NCBI GenBank assembly: GCA_902496595.1
Contig: CABVBV010000011.1
Location: forward strand, 1-26,862
DNA length: 26,862 bases
Direction of reading: 5' to 3'
Source of the DNA: an uncultured Eubacteriales bacterium
Lineage (GTDB): Bacteria > Bacillota > Clostridia > Oscillospirales > Oscillospiraceae
Shown: positions 1 through 6,480 of the stretch, piece by piece
Position numbering within the stretch: position 1 is the first letter of the stretch
Layout: every line of letters starts with the position of its first letter
Notes under the pieces: generated by a model
The model's input: the letters and a program-made list of their open reading frames with translations, nothing else
The model's database searches: none
Told to the model about the DNA's origin: nothing
Translations under genes and position numbers: made by a program

Positions 1-163
1 GCCCGATAAGATAAGATTCTCGAAATGCCCTGCCGCGAGGCATATCGAACTGCACTGTGTAATACCTGCGGGCTGGGTGTATGTAGATTACTCGCCCCAG
101 AACTGGCGGTGATATATGCCCTCCATAATACGGCAAACAGTGTACACTATCCCCTACTCGCAC
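1..163 (-). CDS. Partial small phage protein (3' end beyond the left edge)
   Basis: An open frame runs leftward from a GTG start at 161-163 to the window edge without a stop, giving 54 residues. A strong ribosome binding site (GGAGGT on the minus strand, about 167-172) sits 5-6 bases before the GTG and overlaps the end of the helicase gene, so translation is probably coupled. The visible protein begins MRVGDSVHCLPYYGG and contains the segment GRVIYIHPARRYYTVQFD, then FRESY near the end. From memory this resembles short uncharacterised proteins of Firmicutes prophages with a YIHP-RRYYTVEF core. Function unknown. It is the next gene of the leftward early operon. Confidence 0.7.
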   Translation of the reverse strand, partial: MRVGDSVHCLPYYGGHISPPVLGRVIYIHPARRYYTVQFDMPRGRAFRESYLIG

Positions 164-172
164 TATTACCTC

Positions 173-1462
173 CTAAAACGGCAGCTCCATTTGCTGCTCC
201 TCCGGCGTTGCCGGTTTAATGTGCGTTTTCGACTTGTACTGATAACCGGCCCCTTTGTACACGAACTTCATGTTTTTCGGATAAAACCCGAGCCTGAAAT
301 GCCCAAGCTCTCCGTCCTTGTTCTTTGCGACATTAAGAGTGCGATTCCCGGATGGTTTTTCCTCGTCCTCAAGGTACAAGAGCATGACTATATCCGCATC
401 CTGCTCTATCTGCCCTGATTCCCTCAGGCTCGCCAGTGTCGGCGCACTCCTGCGGCCCTTCTCGGGTCGGCTGAGCTGGGAGAGCGCAACGACCGTTATC
501 CCCGTATCCCGGCCCAGCTGCTTGAGTGCAAGAGAGATGTTTGTGATTTTCTCATACCGATCCCGTCCTGACGAATTAAGCAGCTGCAGATAATCTATGA
601 ATATCACGTCATAGCGCCGTGAAAGGGAAACCGCCCTGATATCCATAACCGACATTCCAGATGCCTCAATTACGTCGAGTTGGATAAAGTCGCTTTTTTC
701 TTCAAGCGCTGATACTGCGCTCAGTTCCTCATCACTGAGACGGTGCGATTTAATTGAGTCAAAATCGAGGCCCGCCGCATATGCAGCCATGCGATCATAG
801 AGCTTGCGGTCACTGGTTTCGAGTGAAAAGATTCCTACCTTCTTTTTTGTGGCCATTTCATACGCAAATTGTGCAGCTAGCATTGTTTTGCCAGAGCTGG
901 GATATCCACCGAGAATAATCAGGTCTCCCTGCTCTGCAAACAGGTTTTCATCAAGGGGTCTGAAATGCCATTTCAAATAGACCGGCGATATATGTTCGGA
1001 TTGGCGCGTGTAAAAGTCACCTATGCCTTCTGAAAATGATGTTATTCTCAGTTGGCTTCGGTTTGAGAGCATGAGCGAGAGTCTCTCGGCAGCGCTTTTA
1101 GCCTCGTCCAAATCGACTGCACTGTACACGTTCAGGGCTGCAGTTTTTAGCTTTTCTAACTGCGTGCCATCGCGCACGATTGCGGCGTATGCCTCCCAGT
1201 TCGCTGCCGTGGGGGTAGCAATCATGAGTTCCTTCAGCAGCTGCTCGTACTCATTCCCAACCTCGGCAAGTACTGTGACCGGATCAACTGGTTTGCCGCG
1301 AGAGAATAGCCGGCATATTCCCGCATATACGTTGCCAAGCGCGCCGGGACCGAAGTCCTCCTGTGTCAGCTGCTGAACAACATCTACAACGATCTGCGGG
1401 CTAATGAGGATCGAGCCCAACACGGACTGGCGGGCCTTTGTGAGCATTTCATTGGTCACCAC
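173..1462 (-). CDS. dnaB: DnaB-type replicative helicase of the integrated element
   Basis: This 429-residue protein should be a hexameric replicative DNA helicase that unwinds the element's origin. An N-terminal DnaB domain (about residues 8-110) begins with a QSVLGSILISP segment. The RecA-like core has Walker A GGYPSSGKT (185-193), FSLE (212-215), Walker B VIFID (286-290), SQLSR (328-332) and the LRESGQIEQDAD motif (345-356). A KNKDGELG stretch (380-387) matches the region holding the arginine/lysine finger in DnaB. Length is close to chromosomal DnaB, but its position next to a phage-like initiator and regulators marks it as element-borne. It overlaps the initiator gene by 7 bases, indicating one operon. 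Confidence 0.93.
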   Translation of the reverse strand: MVTNEMLTKARQSVLGSILISPQIVVDVVQQLTQEDFGPGALGNVYAGICRLFSRGKPVDPVTVLAEVGNEYEQLLKELMIATPTAANWEAYAAIVRDGTQLEKLKTAALNVYSAVDLDEAKSAAERLSLMLSNRSQLRITSFSEGIGDFYTRQSEHISPVYLKWHFRPLDENLFAEQGDLIILGGYPSSGKTMLAAQFAYEMATKKKVGIFSLETSDRKLYDRMAAYAAGLDFDSIKSHRLSDEELSAVSALEEKSDFIQLDVIEASGMSVMDIRAVSLSRRYDVIFIDYLQLLNSSGRDRYEKITNISLALKQLGRDTGITVVALSQLSRPEKGRRSAPTLASLRESGQIEQDADIVMLLYLEDEEKPSGNRTLNVAKNKDGELGHFRLGFYPKNMKFVYKGAGYQYKSKTHIKPATPEEQQMELPF

Positions 1463-2232
1463 TCCTGAGTACGCTCCCCTCCGCCGGGGATACGCTGGGC
1501 ATGCGCTCCGGGTATTTTTGAGTAATCATCGTTCCACGGCTCGCTGTTGAGCCATGTGGAGGCACGAGGGATTATGCCTCGTGCCCATTGCTCGCTGCGC
1601 ATATCCTTCTCCAGCGTCCGTGCCATGACTACTAAGAGGGCATCATCCGGCTTGAGCTTGTCCCATGCCCGCACCGCCGCTTTGCGCCCGGCGCCGTTCG
1701 GATATGCTTTCCAGAATTTTTCAAAACGTTCTGGCTTCCACTCAGGCGTTGAGACCGTTCGTCCGCTCTTTTTTGAGTCGGCACACTCACTTCCCCCCTC
1801 TGGGGGGACTATAGGGGGGTTAGTATTATCATGTATATATAATCTACTACTATGGGGGTGGACATTTTTGTCTAGACCCCCCTCGACAATTTTGTCTAGA
1901 CCCCCCCGGGGGGTGTAGACATTTTTGTCTATACCCCCTCTGCCGGGGAAAAACGCGCCGGCGTATATCCGGCGCTCGCTTCCATTGTCAGTCGCTGCCA
2001 TTTCGCAGCGGATAAACCCGGCTGCCTCCATCTGAGCGATCATCCTGCTGATGGTCCGCTCCGACACGCCGAGGACCCCCGCAAAATAGGTGTTCGTCGC
2101 CCAGCAGTAACCGTCCTCGCCTATGAGTGCTGAGAGCTCTGCGTAAAGCAGCTTCGCCGTGGACGACAGCTCCTCGGAGTATCTCACCTCAGAGGGCAGC
2201 TGCGCCCAGTAACTGCGCCTTATCTCCGGCAT
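1456..2232 (-). CDS. Phage-type replication initiator (N-terminal helix-turn-helix)
   Basis: The protein (258 residues from ATG 2232) starts MPEIRRSYWAQLPSEVRY and continues into a winged-helix domain (about 10-85) with the segment VSERTISRMIAQMEAAGF. This is the usual N-terminus of Firmicutes phage replication proteins that load DnaB at the origin. Residues about 97-125 contain three GG(I/L)DK(N/I)V units, encoded by the DNA repeats annotated separately. The C-terminal part (FWKAYPNGAGRKAAVRAW onward) resembles the conserved tail of these proteins. The frame stays open upstream to an ATG at 2358, but the extra 42 residues look unconserved and the 2232 start has a GAGGGAG ribosome binding site 8 bases away, so I prefer 2232. 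The helicase gene directly follows. Confidence 0.82.
   Translation of the reverse strand: MPEIRRSYWAQLPSEVRYSEELSSTAKLLYAELSALIGEDGYCWATNTYFAGVLGVSERTISRMIAQMEAAGFIRCEMAATDNGSERRIYAGAFFPGRGGIDKNVYTPRGGLDKIVEGGLDKNVHPHSSRLYIHDNTNPPIVPPEGGSECADSKKSGRTVSTPEWKPERFEKFWKAYPNGAGRKAAVRAWDKLKPDDALLVVMARTLEKDMRSEQWARGIIPRASTWLNSEPWNDDYSKIPGAHAQRIPGGGERTQEW
1795..1945. other. Candidate replication origin inside the initiator gene: three iteron-like repeats beside an AT-rich stretch
   Basis: Three copies of a GACAWTTTTGTCTAKACCCCC-type repeat lie at 1861-1882, 1885-1907 and 1918-1938. Each has a GACA...TGTC inverted repeat at its core. The third is flanked by G-rich and C-rich arms that make an almost perfect palindrome (13-base arms, one mismatch, 4-base loop). 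Immediately left, 1821-1850 is an AT-rich tract (TAGTATTATCATGTATATAT and on), a plausible unwinding element. Origins inside the initiator gene are the known arrangement for many phages, such as lambda O. The origin role is inferred. Confidence 0.62.
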
Positions 2233-2361
2233 GGTACACACTCCCTCTTGCATTTTGCGGGATTTCGGATATAATGGATTTACATTCGTCTGTGTCTCTG
2301 GCATGGACTGCGTCGTACCGGTTGCCGCCGGTGCGGCGCTTTTTTTACTCTTGCACATAGT

Positions 2362-2679
2362 TCACACCACTTTCATTCCCGGATAGTACTCCGGTACTTC
2401 TTCCACTCCAATGCGCGGGCGCCCAGGGCCTCGCTTGCGCTTCGCAGCAGTCGGGGTCGGTTTCTGAGGCTCTGACTGTGCCGCGGATGCCGGCGCCGCC
2501 GGAACGTAACGTATCGCGTTCTGCTTGACGGATTCCAGGTATGCCTCTACATCCGCTTCGGAGAAACGCATGGTCGAGCCCATGACGTAGTAGACGCCGA
2601 TGCGACGGGTCTTGGCCAGGCGATAGACCGTTGACTCAGAGACACCGAGCCTCTCAGCCACTTCCTTCTTGGTCAGCAT
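2362..2679 (-). CDS. Excisionase-like / MerR-type HTH protein with AT-hook motif
   Basis: The 105-residue protein opens with MLTKKEVAERLGVSESTVYR, a helix-turn-helix of the excisionase (HTH_17) family, followed by the usual wing and FSEADVEAYLES helix (to about residue 50). The second half is low-complexity and basic, with KRKRGPGRPRIG (81-92), whose RGPGRPR core is a textbook minor-groove AT-hook. The combination suggests a DNA-architectural or excision factor for the element. The start has an AAAGGAGGT ribosome binding site, and the gene begins inside the 3' end of the upstream HTH gene (26-base overlap). It could instead be a transcriptional regulator, because HTH_17 domains are not restricted to excisionases. 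Confidence 0.78.
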   Translation of the reverse strand: MLTKKEVAERLGVSESTVYRLAKTRRIGVYYVMGSTMRFSEADVEAYLESVKQNAIRYVPAAPASAAQSEPQKPTPTAAKRKRGPGRPRIGVEEVPEYYPGMKVV

Positions 2680-3124
2680 TTTTTACCTCCTTTGCAAATT
2701 TGAGCGACATGGCAGCCTGAATAATGTCATCAAGCTCGTCCATGATATCGTCATACGCTTCGCGCTCCTGTGCATCGATCTTCCCGTCCTCGGCGATCTC
2801 AATCAGGTCATCGAGGCGCTCCTTCCGGCCGAAGTCCCGCAGCCTGCGCAGCAGCGACAACACGGCCTGCGGCAGCTCCGTGACCTGGATGTCAGGGATA
2901 ATGCCGGGAGCTCCGAGGCTGTCGACAAGGTACCAATAGGCAAGGACCTGCTGCCCTGTAACGTCGACCATACGAACAACGGCCTCGCTCGATATCTGCT
3001 GCTCGCCGAGCTCCCAAGCCGCCACGGTGCGGACAGAATAGCCTAGGGCTTCCGCCCAGCGTTCCTGGGTCATGCCTGCAATGCCTCTGCCGATTCGCGC
3101 GATATTCCTGCGGTCGCGGCTCAT
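2654..3124 (-). CDS. HTH (XRE-like) phage regulator of unknown role
   Basis: A 156-residue protein. Residues 6-55 (IGRGIAGMTQERWAEALGYS, then VRTVAAWE) form an XRE-type helix-turn-helix. The middle is predicted helical, and residues about 95-140 are strongly acidic (ERLDDLIEIAEDGKIDAQER and on). The frame extends upstream to 3202, but the ATG at 3124 has an AAAGGAGG site 9 bases away and starts just after the stop of the preceding gene, so it is the likely start. The acidic helical C-terminus may mediate dimerisation or partner binding; this is inference. It sits second in the leftward early operon. Confidence 0.82.
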   Translation of the reverse strand: MSRDRRNIARIGRGIAGMTQERWAEALGYSVRTVAAWELGEQQISSEAVVRMVDVTGQQVLAYWYLVDSLGAPGIIPDIQVTELPQAVLSLLRRLRDFGRKERLDDLIEIAEDGKIDAQEREAYDDIMDELDDIIQAAMSLKFAKEVKNADQEGSG

Positions 3125-3128
3125 TGTG

Positions 3129-3389
3129 TCAGGCCTCCTTTCGGCATATGCTGGGTTCATCATCGTACAGCATGATCGTGTCTCCATAGGCTGCCATGTC
3201 ATACAGGTCGTCTATCTTGCAGCCAAGTATACTTGCAATCATCGGCAGTTTGTCTGCAGACGGAAACACAACACCAGTTTCCCACTGATGCACAGCAACA
3301 ACTGACACTTCACACCGCCGTGCCAGCTCTGCAAGCGTCAGTCCGCGGGCAATGCGAAGCGAGCGAATAGTCATCCTAGGTTTTGTCAT
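3129..3389 (-). CDS. Small XRE-family regulator, first gene of the leftward early operon
   Basis: An 86-residue protein that is essentially one XRE helix-turn-helix (residues 4-62, with LRIARGLTLAELARRCEVS and VHQWETG) plus a short tail. By position, opposite the repressor gene across an operator region, it is the Cro-like or antirepressor-like partner of the 3572 gene. A GGGAGGG ribosome binding site precedes the ATG. The promoter at 3462-3490 reads straight into it. The Cro-like role is inferred from layout, not from sequence identity. Confidence 0.85.
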   Translation of the reverse strand: MTKPRMTIRSLRIARGLTLAELARRCEVSVVAVHQWETGVVFPSADKLPMIASILGCKIDDLYDMAAYGDTIMLYDDEPSICRKEA

Positions 3390-3461
3390 AAATCATCCCT
3401 CCCCTCTTGCCTCGCACCTTATTCTCGTGTTATGATAGGCGCAAGGTTAAGTAGTGCTTAA

Positions 3462-3490
3462 ACTATAATCCGTAAATACGGAACTGTCAA
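3462..3490 (-). promoter_or_regulatory. SigA-type promoter of the leftward early operon
   Basis: On the minus strand there is TTGACA (3485-3490), a 17-base spacer, then TATAGT (3462-3467). Five of six -10 bases and all six -35 bases match consensus. The operator CCGTA-AA-TACGG lies inside the spacer, so bound repressor would block RNA polymerase. Confidence 0.85.
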
Positions 3491-3512
3491 GGCAAAAGCG
3501 CCGTAATTACGG
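3470..3512. promoter_or_regulatory. Pair of palindromic operators between the divergent regulator genes
   Basis: CCGTAAATACGG (3470-3481) and CCGTAATTACGG (3501-3512) are near-identical 12-base palindromes whose centres are 31 bp apart, about three helical turns, so they lie on the same DNA face. The first overlaps the leftward promoter spacer; the second lies upstream of the repressor gene. They are the natural binding sites for the 3572 repressor, the 3129 regulator, or both, possibly cooperatively. Confidence 0.75.
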
Positions 3513-3571
3513 AATATCGTGTTTTTGCACAATCTGTTTTCTGCCGTTCATTAAAAAAGGAATTATGCATT

Positions 3572-3925
3572 ATGGACAAAGAATTGTTCATTGAAAACAT
3601 AATACATTTCAGCACTCTCAAACGTGAGTATCCTACAAAGGCGTGTGAAGCTGCAGGAGTGGGTAAGAGCTTTGTCTCGGACATTAGGAGAGGACAAGTT
3701 CCATCAGTAGAGAAAGTTCAGATGCTGGCGGACTACCTCGGTGTTACAACGTCGCAGCTGCTGGGGGAAGAAACAAAAAAAGAGCCCGACGGCGAGAATG
3801 CCGTCGAGCTCCCTGATCCTCTTGATGCGCAGCTTATGGACCTGTTACGCCGGGCTGATCCTGAGACGAAGTCTGCGATGCTTGTTCTTCTACAGCAGCG
3901 GAAAAAGCGGAAAAAAGACGAATAA
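3572..3925 (+). CDS. XRE-family repressor (CI-like)
   Basis: A 117-residue protein with an N-terminal helix-turn-helix (about 6-64: TKACEAAGVGKSFVSDIRRG, then VEKVQMLADYLGVTTSQLLG). It continues into a short acidic linker and a C-terminal helix ending in a basic RKKRKKDE tail. It has no peptidase domain, so any induction would not follow LexA-like self-cleavage. It is transcribed divergently from the early operon across the two palindromic operators, the standard layout for a lysogeny repressor. The AAGGA ribosome binding site is about 10 bases from the ATG. Positions 3782-3811 contain a 12-base inverted repeat inside the coding sequence. Confidence 0.85.
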   Translation: MDKELFIENIIHFSTLKREYPTKACEAAGVGKSFVSDIRRGQVPSVEKVQMLADYLGVTTSQLLGEETKKEPDGENAVELPDPLDAQLMDLLRRADPETKSAMLVLLQQRKKRKKDE

Positions 3926-3995
3926 ACTCACGTTTTTCATCGTCCGACAGTGTGGCAAACAGTGCAATAATTTGGTCATCCAGATCAGAGGGCAT
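3834..3995 (-). CDS. Possible small protein gene antisense to the repressor 3' end
   Basis: A 53-residue frame starting at ATG 3995 with a very good AAAGGAG site 8 bases upstream. The product begins MPSDLDDQIIALFATLSDDE and reads like a genuine small helical protein (DDQIIALF, LSDDEKREFIRLF). An extended -10 (TGC-TATACT, minus strand, 4046-4054) lies about 45 bases upstream of the start. Against it, 92 bases overlap the repressor coding sequence in the opposite direction. The frame remains open to an ATG at 4055, but the ribosome binding site favours 3995. Function unknown. Confidence 0.5.
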   Translation of the reverse strand: MPSDLDDQIIALFATLSDDEKREFIRLFSAFSAAVEEQASQTSSQDQPGVTGP

Positions 3996-4031
3996 TGTAC
4001 CGGCTCCTTTCTGACTCGGATCCGCGCCATA

Positions 4032-4060
4032 TTGGTACCAAAGTGAGTATAGCATAATAT
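4032..4060 (+). promoter_or_regulatory. Possible promoter for the 4093 membrane-protein gene
   Basis: TTGGTA (4032-4037), a 17-base spacer and TAATAT (4055-4060) give a moderate SigA-type match. It overlaps the minus-strand extended -10 at 4046-4054, so the two would be mutually exclusive. Confidence 0.4.
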
Positions 4061-4092
4061 TACAGCCTTTGCATTATGTGGAGGTGTGGTAA

Positions 4093-5013
4093 ATGGAGAA
4101 GGCAAAAAATATTGTCCTCGTAGTCTGCGGTATTATGCTGTTCTTTGGTTCGCAGGCGGCAAACGCTTTTTGGCTGTATATTTTTGCTTGGCTGGCAGGC
4201 ATTATTATGTTAATTGTTGGTATCGTTGGATTGGCGCAAATGGGGAAGAAAAAGCGTGAGGCTGAAGCCCTCCGTGAGCTTTTTGCCGCGAGTGAGCAAG
4301 CTGAGACTAAAAAACCGACCAAGCTCTCCGAGAACTCAAATGAGCTCAAAACAGAAGCAGAGCTAACACAAACCGAGCCACCAACAGAAGGAGTATATTT
4401 AAAGACGACAATTCCAAAGCGAATAGGCAACTGTATTCAGGCATATTTCTATCCTGATGTGCCGCTTCTCCTACTTGACAATGCTGATAGCATTTTAGAC
4501 AAAATGGCGCACTTAGGCAATACAGAGTGCTGTGCTTCACAAGAGGACGCCCAAATTGTCCTCAGTTATGATGGAGAGATATTTGCCGAGCTCTTGGACC
4601 GTGAGGACATGGTGGAGGATTGGCTGCTTCGCAATGACCCATTTATTATCGGCTTGAGTGCGTTCGATGGCAACAATAATGCAACTGCATACATAGCATT
4701 CTTCCGAGACGAAGAGAAAAGGCTCGCCTCACGCGAAATGCGTGTATACAAATTGACGCATTATACAGATGAGATAGGACAGATAGGGCTCATAGATGCG
4801 GAGCCAGGTGACAAACTTAAGCTACGTGCAACTTATGACAGCGATTCAAATGAGGACTGCGTAGAAGTATCAAATGGCTGCACAATCGGACGGTTACCTA
4901 AAAGCGCTGCAAGCAGGTACCTAGCCATTGGGGCAGGCGGTGCATTCATTGATCATCTTGAATACGATGAACGTCAGGGCCTCGATGTGCCTTTCGTAAG
5001 AATATATTGGTGA
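4093..5013 (+). CDS. Membrane-anchored protein with HIRAN-like C-terminal domain
   Basis: A 306-residue protein. Two hydrophobic helices (about 5-22 and 26-48) form an N-terminal hairpin, followed by a basic KKKREAEALRELF segment, a polar linker (70-100) and a soluble C-terminal region. Residues about 238-306 (PGDKLKLRATYDSDSNEDC, then VEVSNGCTIGRLPKSAA) follow the spacing of HIRAN domains, which read roughly G-x-x-L-x-L-xREP-N-x-x-D-x-x-A-I-x-V-x-x-G-x-x-IGYLP. This is recognition by eye only. A GGAGGTG ribosome binding site precedes the ATG. Its place between repressor and integrase is where lysogens commonly carry accessory or exclusion genes. The gene is more AT-rich than its neighbours, suggesting separate acquisition. 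Confidence 0.7.
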   Translation: MEKAKNIVLVVCGIMLFFGSQAANAFWLYIFAWLAGIIMLIVGIVGLAQMGKKKREAEALRELFAASEQAETKKPTKLSENSNELKTEAELTQTEPPTEGVYLKTTIPKRIGNCIQAYFYPDVPLLLLDNADSILDKMAHLGNTECCASQEDAQIVLSYDGEIFAELLDREDMVEDWLLRNDPFIIGLSAFDGNNNATAYIAFFRDEEKRLASREMRVYKLTHYTDEIGQIGLIDAEPGDKLKLRATYDSDSNEDCVEVSNGCTIGRLPKSAASRYLAIGAGGAFIDHLEYDERQGLDVPFVRIYW

Positions 5014-5023
5014 CTATCTTTAT

Positions 5024-5066
5024 GTGTCCAATTTGGACACCTGAGCCGCTCTGAAGAAGGGCGGCT
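5024..5066. promoter_or_regulatory. Two inverted repeats upstream of the integrase
   Basis: GTGTCCA-ATT-TGGACAC (5024-5040) is a perfect 7-base-arm palindrome, and AGCCGC...GCGGCT (5044-5049 with 5061-5066) forms a second stem with an 11-base loop. They fill the gap between the membrane-protein gene and the integrase. The first has operator-like symmetry; the second may attenuate read-through. Neither is followed by a U-tract. Confidence 0.4.
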
Positions 5067-5085
5067 TACCTTTAGGTGGTGTACT

Positions 5086-6231
5086 ATGGGATACTTAAAG
5101 AAAAAAGTCAAGGACGAACGTGGAGTATGGATCCCCGTGTATGCCAAAACTCCGGAGGAACTTGAAGCAAAGGTCACTGCCAGGCTTGCACAAATAGACG
5201 CCGCTAAGGCCCTCGCGGCCAATCCGTATGTTTACCAGGTTGCCGCTGACTGGTACGCCACGACCACGCAGCGCAGCTTCAAGCGCCGGGAGGATTACCG
5301 CAACGCCCTCAACAGGCACATCTGTCCCGTGATAGGGCAGATGCACATATCCGAGGTCACCACCGCGGACGTCGCCTCTGTAATGGCCGCAGCCGACGGG
5401 TACAGCCGCAGCCTGCAGGACAAAATCGCCAGCACGCTCCGACAGGTGTTCGCGTATGCCGAGGATCAGGGGTATGTATCAAGAAGCCCGTGCGGCAAGC
5501 TGAAGGCAGGCGGGAAGAAGCCTGCCGAGAAAAGCGCGCTGACGCCCGCAGAGCAGGCCACGCTGCTGCGCGTGGTCTCCGGGCAGCAAATCGAGGGCTT
5601 TGTCCGGCTCGGGCTGTTTGCTGGCCTGCGCCGGGAAGAGATCCTCGGACTCATGTGGGACTGCGTTGTACTTGATGGACCTGCACCTCATGTCAAAGTG
5701 CGCCGGGCGCTGAGATGGGAGCACAACCGACCTATCGTCTCAGACGCTCTCAAAAGCTATGCAGCCCGCAGGGATGTCCCTATACCCCCTCAGCTCTCAA
5801 ATTGGCTGAGAGAGCGACAGGCGGCCTCAGGCTATGTGATTTGCACCGAGACCGGGCAGCCGTGGTCAGAGGCCAGCTTTAAGAGTGCCTGGGGATATAT
5901 CAAGCGCCGCCAGACAGGCACTGCATCGCGGAAGCGTATGGACCCGAAGACCGGCAAGCCGTGCAAAGTCCAGGTAGAGAAAAAGCTCGGTGACAAAGTC
6001 CCGAACTCTGCGGTGACTATCGAGATCGATTTCCCGGTCACGCCACACATATTAAGGCACACATACGCGACCAGTTTGCTCATGGCCGGCACGAACATCA
6101 AGGTCGTCCAGCACCTGCTGGGGCACGAAAAAGTGGACACCACGCTCAACATTTATACACACCTCATGGAGCGAAGCGCTGAAGCAAATATAGGGGCCGT
6201 GTTTGCCGCTTTCGGAGAGGCTAGGGAATAA
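5086..6231 (+). CDS. int: Tyrosine-family site-specific integrase
   Basis: A 381-residue recombinase that would integrate and excise the element at the tRNA-Val attachment site. It has an N-terminal arm-binding region (1-45), a core-binding SAM-like domain (about 47-135) and a catalytic domain (150-375). The catalytic set is complete: R182 in AGLRREE, K223 in ALKSYAARRDVPI, H321 and R324 in HILRH, H347 in LLGHEKVDTT and nucleophile Y357 in IYTHL. Length and motifs match phage-type integrases of Firmicutes. An AGGTGG site precedes the ATG. It is the last gene before the att site, the usual arrangement. Confidence 0.96.
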   Translation: MGYLKKKVKDERGVWIPVYAKTPEELEAKVTARLAQIDAAKALAANPYVYQVAADWYATTTQRSFKRREDYRNALNRHICPVIGQMHISEVTTADVASVMAAADGYSRSLQDKIASTLRQVFAYAEDQGYVSRSPCGKLKAGGKKPAEKSALTPAEQATLLRVVSGQQIEGFVRLGLFAGLRREEILGLMWDCVVLDGPAPHVKVRRALRWEHNRPIVSDALKSYAARRDVPIPPQLSNWLRERQAASGYVICTETGQPWSEASFKSAWGYIKRRQTGTASRKRMDPKTGKPCKVQVEKKLGDKVPNSAVTIEIDFPVTPHILRHTYATSLLMAGTNIKVVQHLLGHEKVDTTLNIYTHLMERSAEANIGAVFAAFGEARE

Positions 6232-6302
6232 TACTGGGGATATTTTAGTTGATGACACCCTATAAATGTTGATATTCCAGCGTTTTTAATATTATAGTCA
6301 TT

Positions 6303-6349
6303 GCTTCACACGCAGGAGGTCACTGGTTCGAGTCCAGCAGTCTCCACCA
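6303..6349 (+). other. Attachment site: displaced 3' half of tRNA-Val(CAC)
   Basis: The sequence reads as the 3' part of a tRNA ending in CCA. It has an anticodon loop TTCACAC with anticodon CAC at 6307-6309, stem strand GCAGG (6312-6316), variable loop, T-arm with TTCGAGT (6327-6333), acceptor strand AGTCTCC (6339-6345), discriminator A and CCA (6347-6349). There is no 5' half: the bases before the anticodon loop pair only poorly with GCAGG, and no D-arm is visible. It lies just after the integrase and before a tRNA-type terminator, so it marks the element-chromosome junction. The restored full tRNA should lie at the element's other end, left of the window. Confidence 0.85.
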
Positions 6350-6350
6350 A

Positions 6351-6387
6351 GAAAAGAACCGAAGTCAGTTTGACTTCGGTTCTTTTC
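6351..6387 (+). terminator. Intrinsic terminator of the tRNA-Val locus
   Basis: A perfect 17-base-pair stem (6351-6367 with 6371-6387) and 3-base loop. The right arm ends in TTCTTTTC, so the U-rich tract forms part of the stem; the A-rich left arm makes it usable in both directions. It belongs to the host tRNA gene displaced by the element. Confidence 0.85.
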
Positions 6388-6422
6388 CATCTTCTACGCC
6401 GGAAGAGTTGTTTTTAAAGATT

Positions 6423-6451
6423 TTGACAGAAGTTTGGGGTGCTGATATAAT
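6423..6451 (+). promoter_or_regulatory. Consensus SigA promoter of the comEC operon
   Basis: TTGACA (6423-6428), a 17-base spacer and TATAAT (6446-6451) match the consensus at every position. Transcription should begin near 6458. It lies only about 35 bases after the tRNA terminator. Confidence 0.93.
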
Positions 6452-6480
6452 GACATGAGTATGTCGTGGGGGGTGGGGGC

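Noticed and set aside
1861..1938. Repeats considered as a CRISPR array
   Set aside because: Only three short palindromic repeats with spacers of 2 and 10 bases, lying in frame within a coding sequence, and no cas genes nearby.
2233..2358. Upstream extension of the replication initiator to ATG 2358
   Set aside because: The extra 42 residues do not resemble the family N-terminus and the ribosome binding site there is weaker than that at 2232.
6303..6349. A complete tRNA gene
   Set aside because: Only the anticodon loop and the 3' half are present; the acceptor 5' strand and D-arm are missing.
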